Assembly (NCBI RefSeq): GCF_029168945.1
Contig: NC_083603.1
Span: forward strand, 1 to 64,000
Length of the DNA stretch: 64,000 nucleotides
Origin: Cannabis sativa
Lineage: Eukaryota > Streptophyta > Magnoliopsida > Rosales > Cannabaceae
Reading direction: 5' to 3'
The notes under the pieces are model-generated. The model was not told the DNA's origin. It saw only the letters and a list, made by a program, of their open reading frames with translations, and did no database searches. Positions 63,201 through 64,000 of this stretch are shown here, piece after piece (the first letter of the stretch is position 1; the number at the start of each line of letters is the position of its first letter). Position numbers and translations under genes: made by a program.

Positions 63201-63977
63201 TAACAGATAACTAACGAGTGTAAGAGTAAGGAAAAAACTTGTTAAAATTTCCCTGAAAGAAGAATATTTTCAATTAGGGGGCCATTTCAACAAATTTTAA
63301 CCCAAAACCATTCTTCATATTCATTTCTTAGTAGTACAAATTGATTGTGACTAGTGGCATAAAATATTCCGAGATTGGTCCGGGCCACATTTCACAAAGT
63401 GGTACCACTATCAGAAATGTGAGATTTTCACTATTTCAATTAAAACGATCGTTAGTGCAAGAAAACTAATTTTTCTCTCAACGTGTCCAAGAGAAAAGTG
63501 ATGCACAACGGTCTTTTCTAGGCCCCCGTTAAATTTCATGATCTTTGGAGATGTGTACGTCGAGATTTTAACAGATAACTAACGAGTGTAAGAGTAAGGA
63601 AAAAACTGTTTAAAATTTCCCCTGAAAAGAAGAATATTTTATATTAGGGGGCCATTTCAACAAATTTTAACCCAAAACCACTCTTAATATTCATTTCTTA
63701 GTAGTACAAATTCATTGTGACTAGTGGCAAAAAATATTCCGAGATTGGTCCGGGCCACATTTCACAAAGGGGTACCACTATCAGAAATGTGAGATTTTCA
63801 CTATTTCGATTAAAATGATCGTTAGTGCAAGAAAACTAATTTTTCTCTCAATGTGTCAAATAGAAAAGTGATGCACAACGGTCTAGGCTAGGCCCCGTGA
63901 AATTTCATGATCTTTGGAGATGTGTAGGTTGAGATTTTTACAAATAACTAACGATTGTAAGAGTAAGGAAAAAACTT
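60284..63977 (+). repeat. Zone 5 HOR copy 6, cut by window end (10 monomers)
   Basis: Starts: 60284 A, 60653 B, 61023 C/A hybrid, 61391 B, 61761 C-headed hybrid, 62131 D, 62501 D-like, 62871 E, 63241 E-like, 63609 F. Both B monomers share AATGATCG, TCTAAACGTG and AAGTCATGC, so the B-C pair was duplicated recently. 61761 has the C head (GGCCGTTT, CAAATATTCAT) but a consensus middle (ACATTTCACAAAGGGG, CTTGGCTAGG). 62871 and 63241 both have AAAGTGGTACC and TTTCAATT. Confidence 0.85.
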
Positions 63978-64000
63978 GTTAAAATTTCCCCTGAAAAGAA
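63978..64000 (+). repeat. Partial monomer at window end (23 bp)
   Basis: GTTAAAATTTCCCCTGAAAAGAA matches the monomer start exactly. The array therefore runs on past the window. Its type (G or H would be expected after F) cannot be told from 23 bases. Confidence 0.9.

Larger units (their letters stand above)
1..64000 (+). repeat. Satellite DNA array, ~370-bp monomer, 173 complete copies
   Basis: The whole window is a head-to-tail array of one satellite family. I located each unit by its start motif (GTTAAAATTT, GTAAAAATTT or GTCAAAATTT after an AAAAAACTT run). Starts fall every 369-372 bp, for example 1, 371, 742, 1114, 1484 and 1854, up to 63978. That gives 173 full units with a mean of 369.8 bp. 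All are in the same orientation; the strand label is arbitrary. Units differ by a few to a few tens of substitutions and small indels. No mobile element, gene, RNA gene or unique spacer interrupts the array, and neither window edge is an array edge. Large homogeneous arrays of this kind are typical of eukaryotic centromeric, pericentromeric, subtelomeric or knob heterochromatin; which of these applies cannot be read from the sequence. Confidence 0.99.

Noticed and set aside
1..64000. CRISPR array
   Set aside because: The repeats are about 370 bp, contiguous and without unique spacers, and no cas genes are present.
1..64000. rDNA intergenic spacer subrepeats or an LTR-retrotransposon tandem
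   Set aside because: No rRNA-coding segment, primer-binding site, polypurine tract with LTR ends or reverse-transcriptase reading frame is seen in any monomer.

Overview
The window is one uninterrupted block of tandem satellite DNA. A unit of about 370 bp is repeated head to tail from the first base to the last. I count 173 complete monomers (positions 1-63977, mean 369.8 bp) plus a 23-bp start of the next. A clean consensus copy lies at 35142-35511 (370 bp, 134 G+C, 36% GC). Every unit is in the same orientation. I found no transposable element, no unrelated spacer, no RNA gene, no supportable protein-coding gene and no array edge. The five short open frames (61-77 codons) come from indels inside satellite monomers and are rejected below.

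This is eukaryotic heterochromatin (centromeric, pericentromeric, subtelomeric or knob-like). The unit is about twice a nucleosomal repeat, and many of its variants are CpG to TpG/CpA changes, as expected of heavily methylated DNA. A plant, perhaps a grass, is my best guess, but it rests on general resemblance only; the sequence contains no gene that would settle the organism.

The array is not uniform. Diagnostic substitutions divide it into five zones. Zone 1 (1-7777) is an irregular mix marked by monomers with CCTAGG. Zone 2 (7778-11475) is two successive copies of a 5-monomer, 1849-bp higher-order repeat (HOR). Zone 3 (11476-32182) is a mostly 6-monomer (about 2218 bp) HOR with units of 2 to 8 monomers and a large internal duplication. 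Zone 4 (32183-36250) is a transition in which zone-5 monomers sit next to a zone-3 block. Zone 5 (36251-64000) is built on an 11-monomer, about 4.07-kb HOR (types A to K, plus an occasional type L) whose six copies hold 11, 10, 16, 13, 15 and at least 10 monomers.

The most interesting signals are the side-by-side HOR zones, hybrid monomers that record exchange points, a strongly conserved core with a 10-bp palindrome and an 8-bp-stem hairpin, the CpG-decay signature, and two or three very short position-locked spots that vary far more than the rest of the unit. These last could be mutation hotspots, or systematic assembly or base-calling errors.
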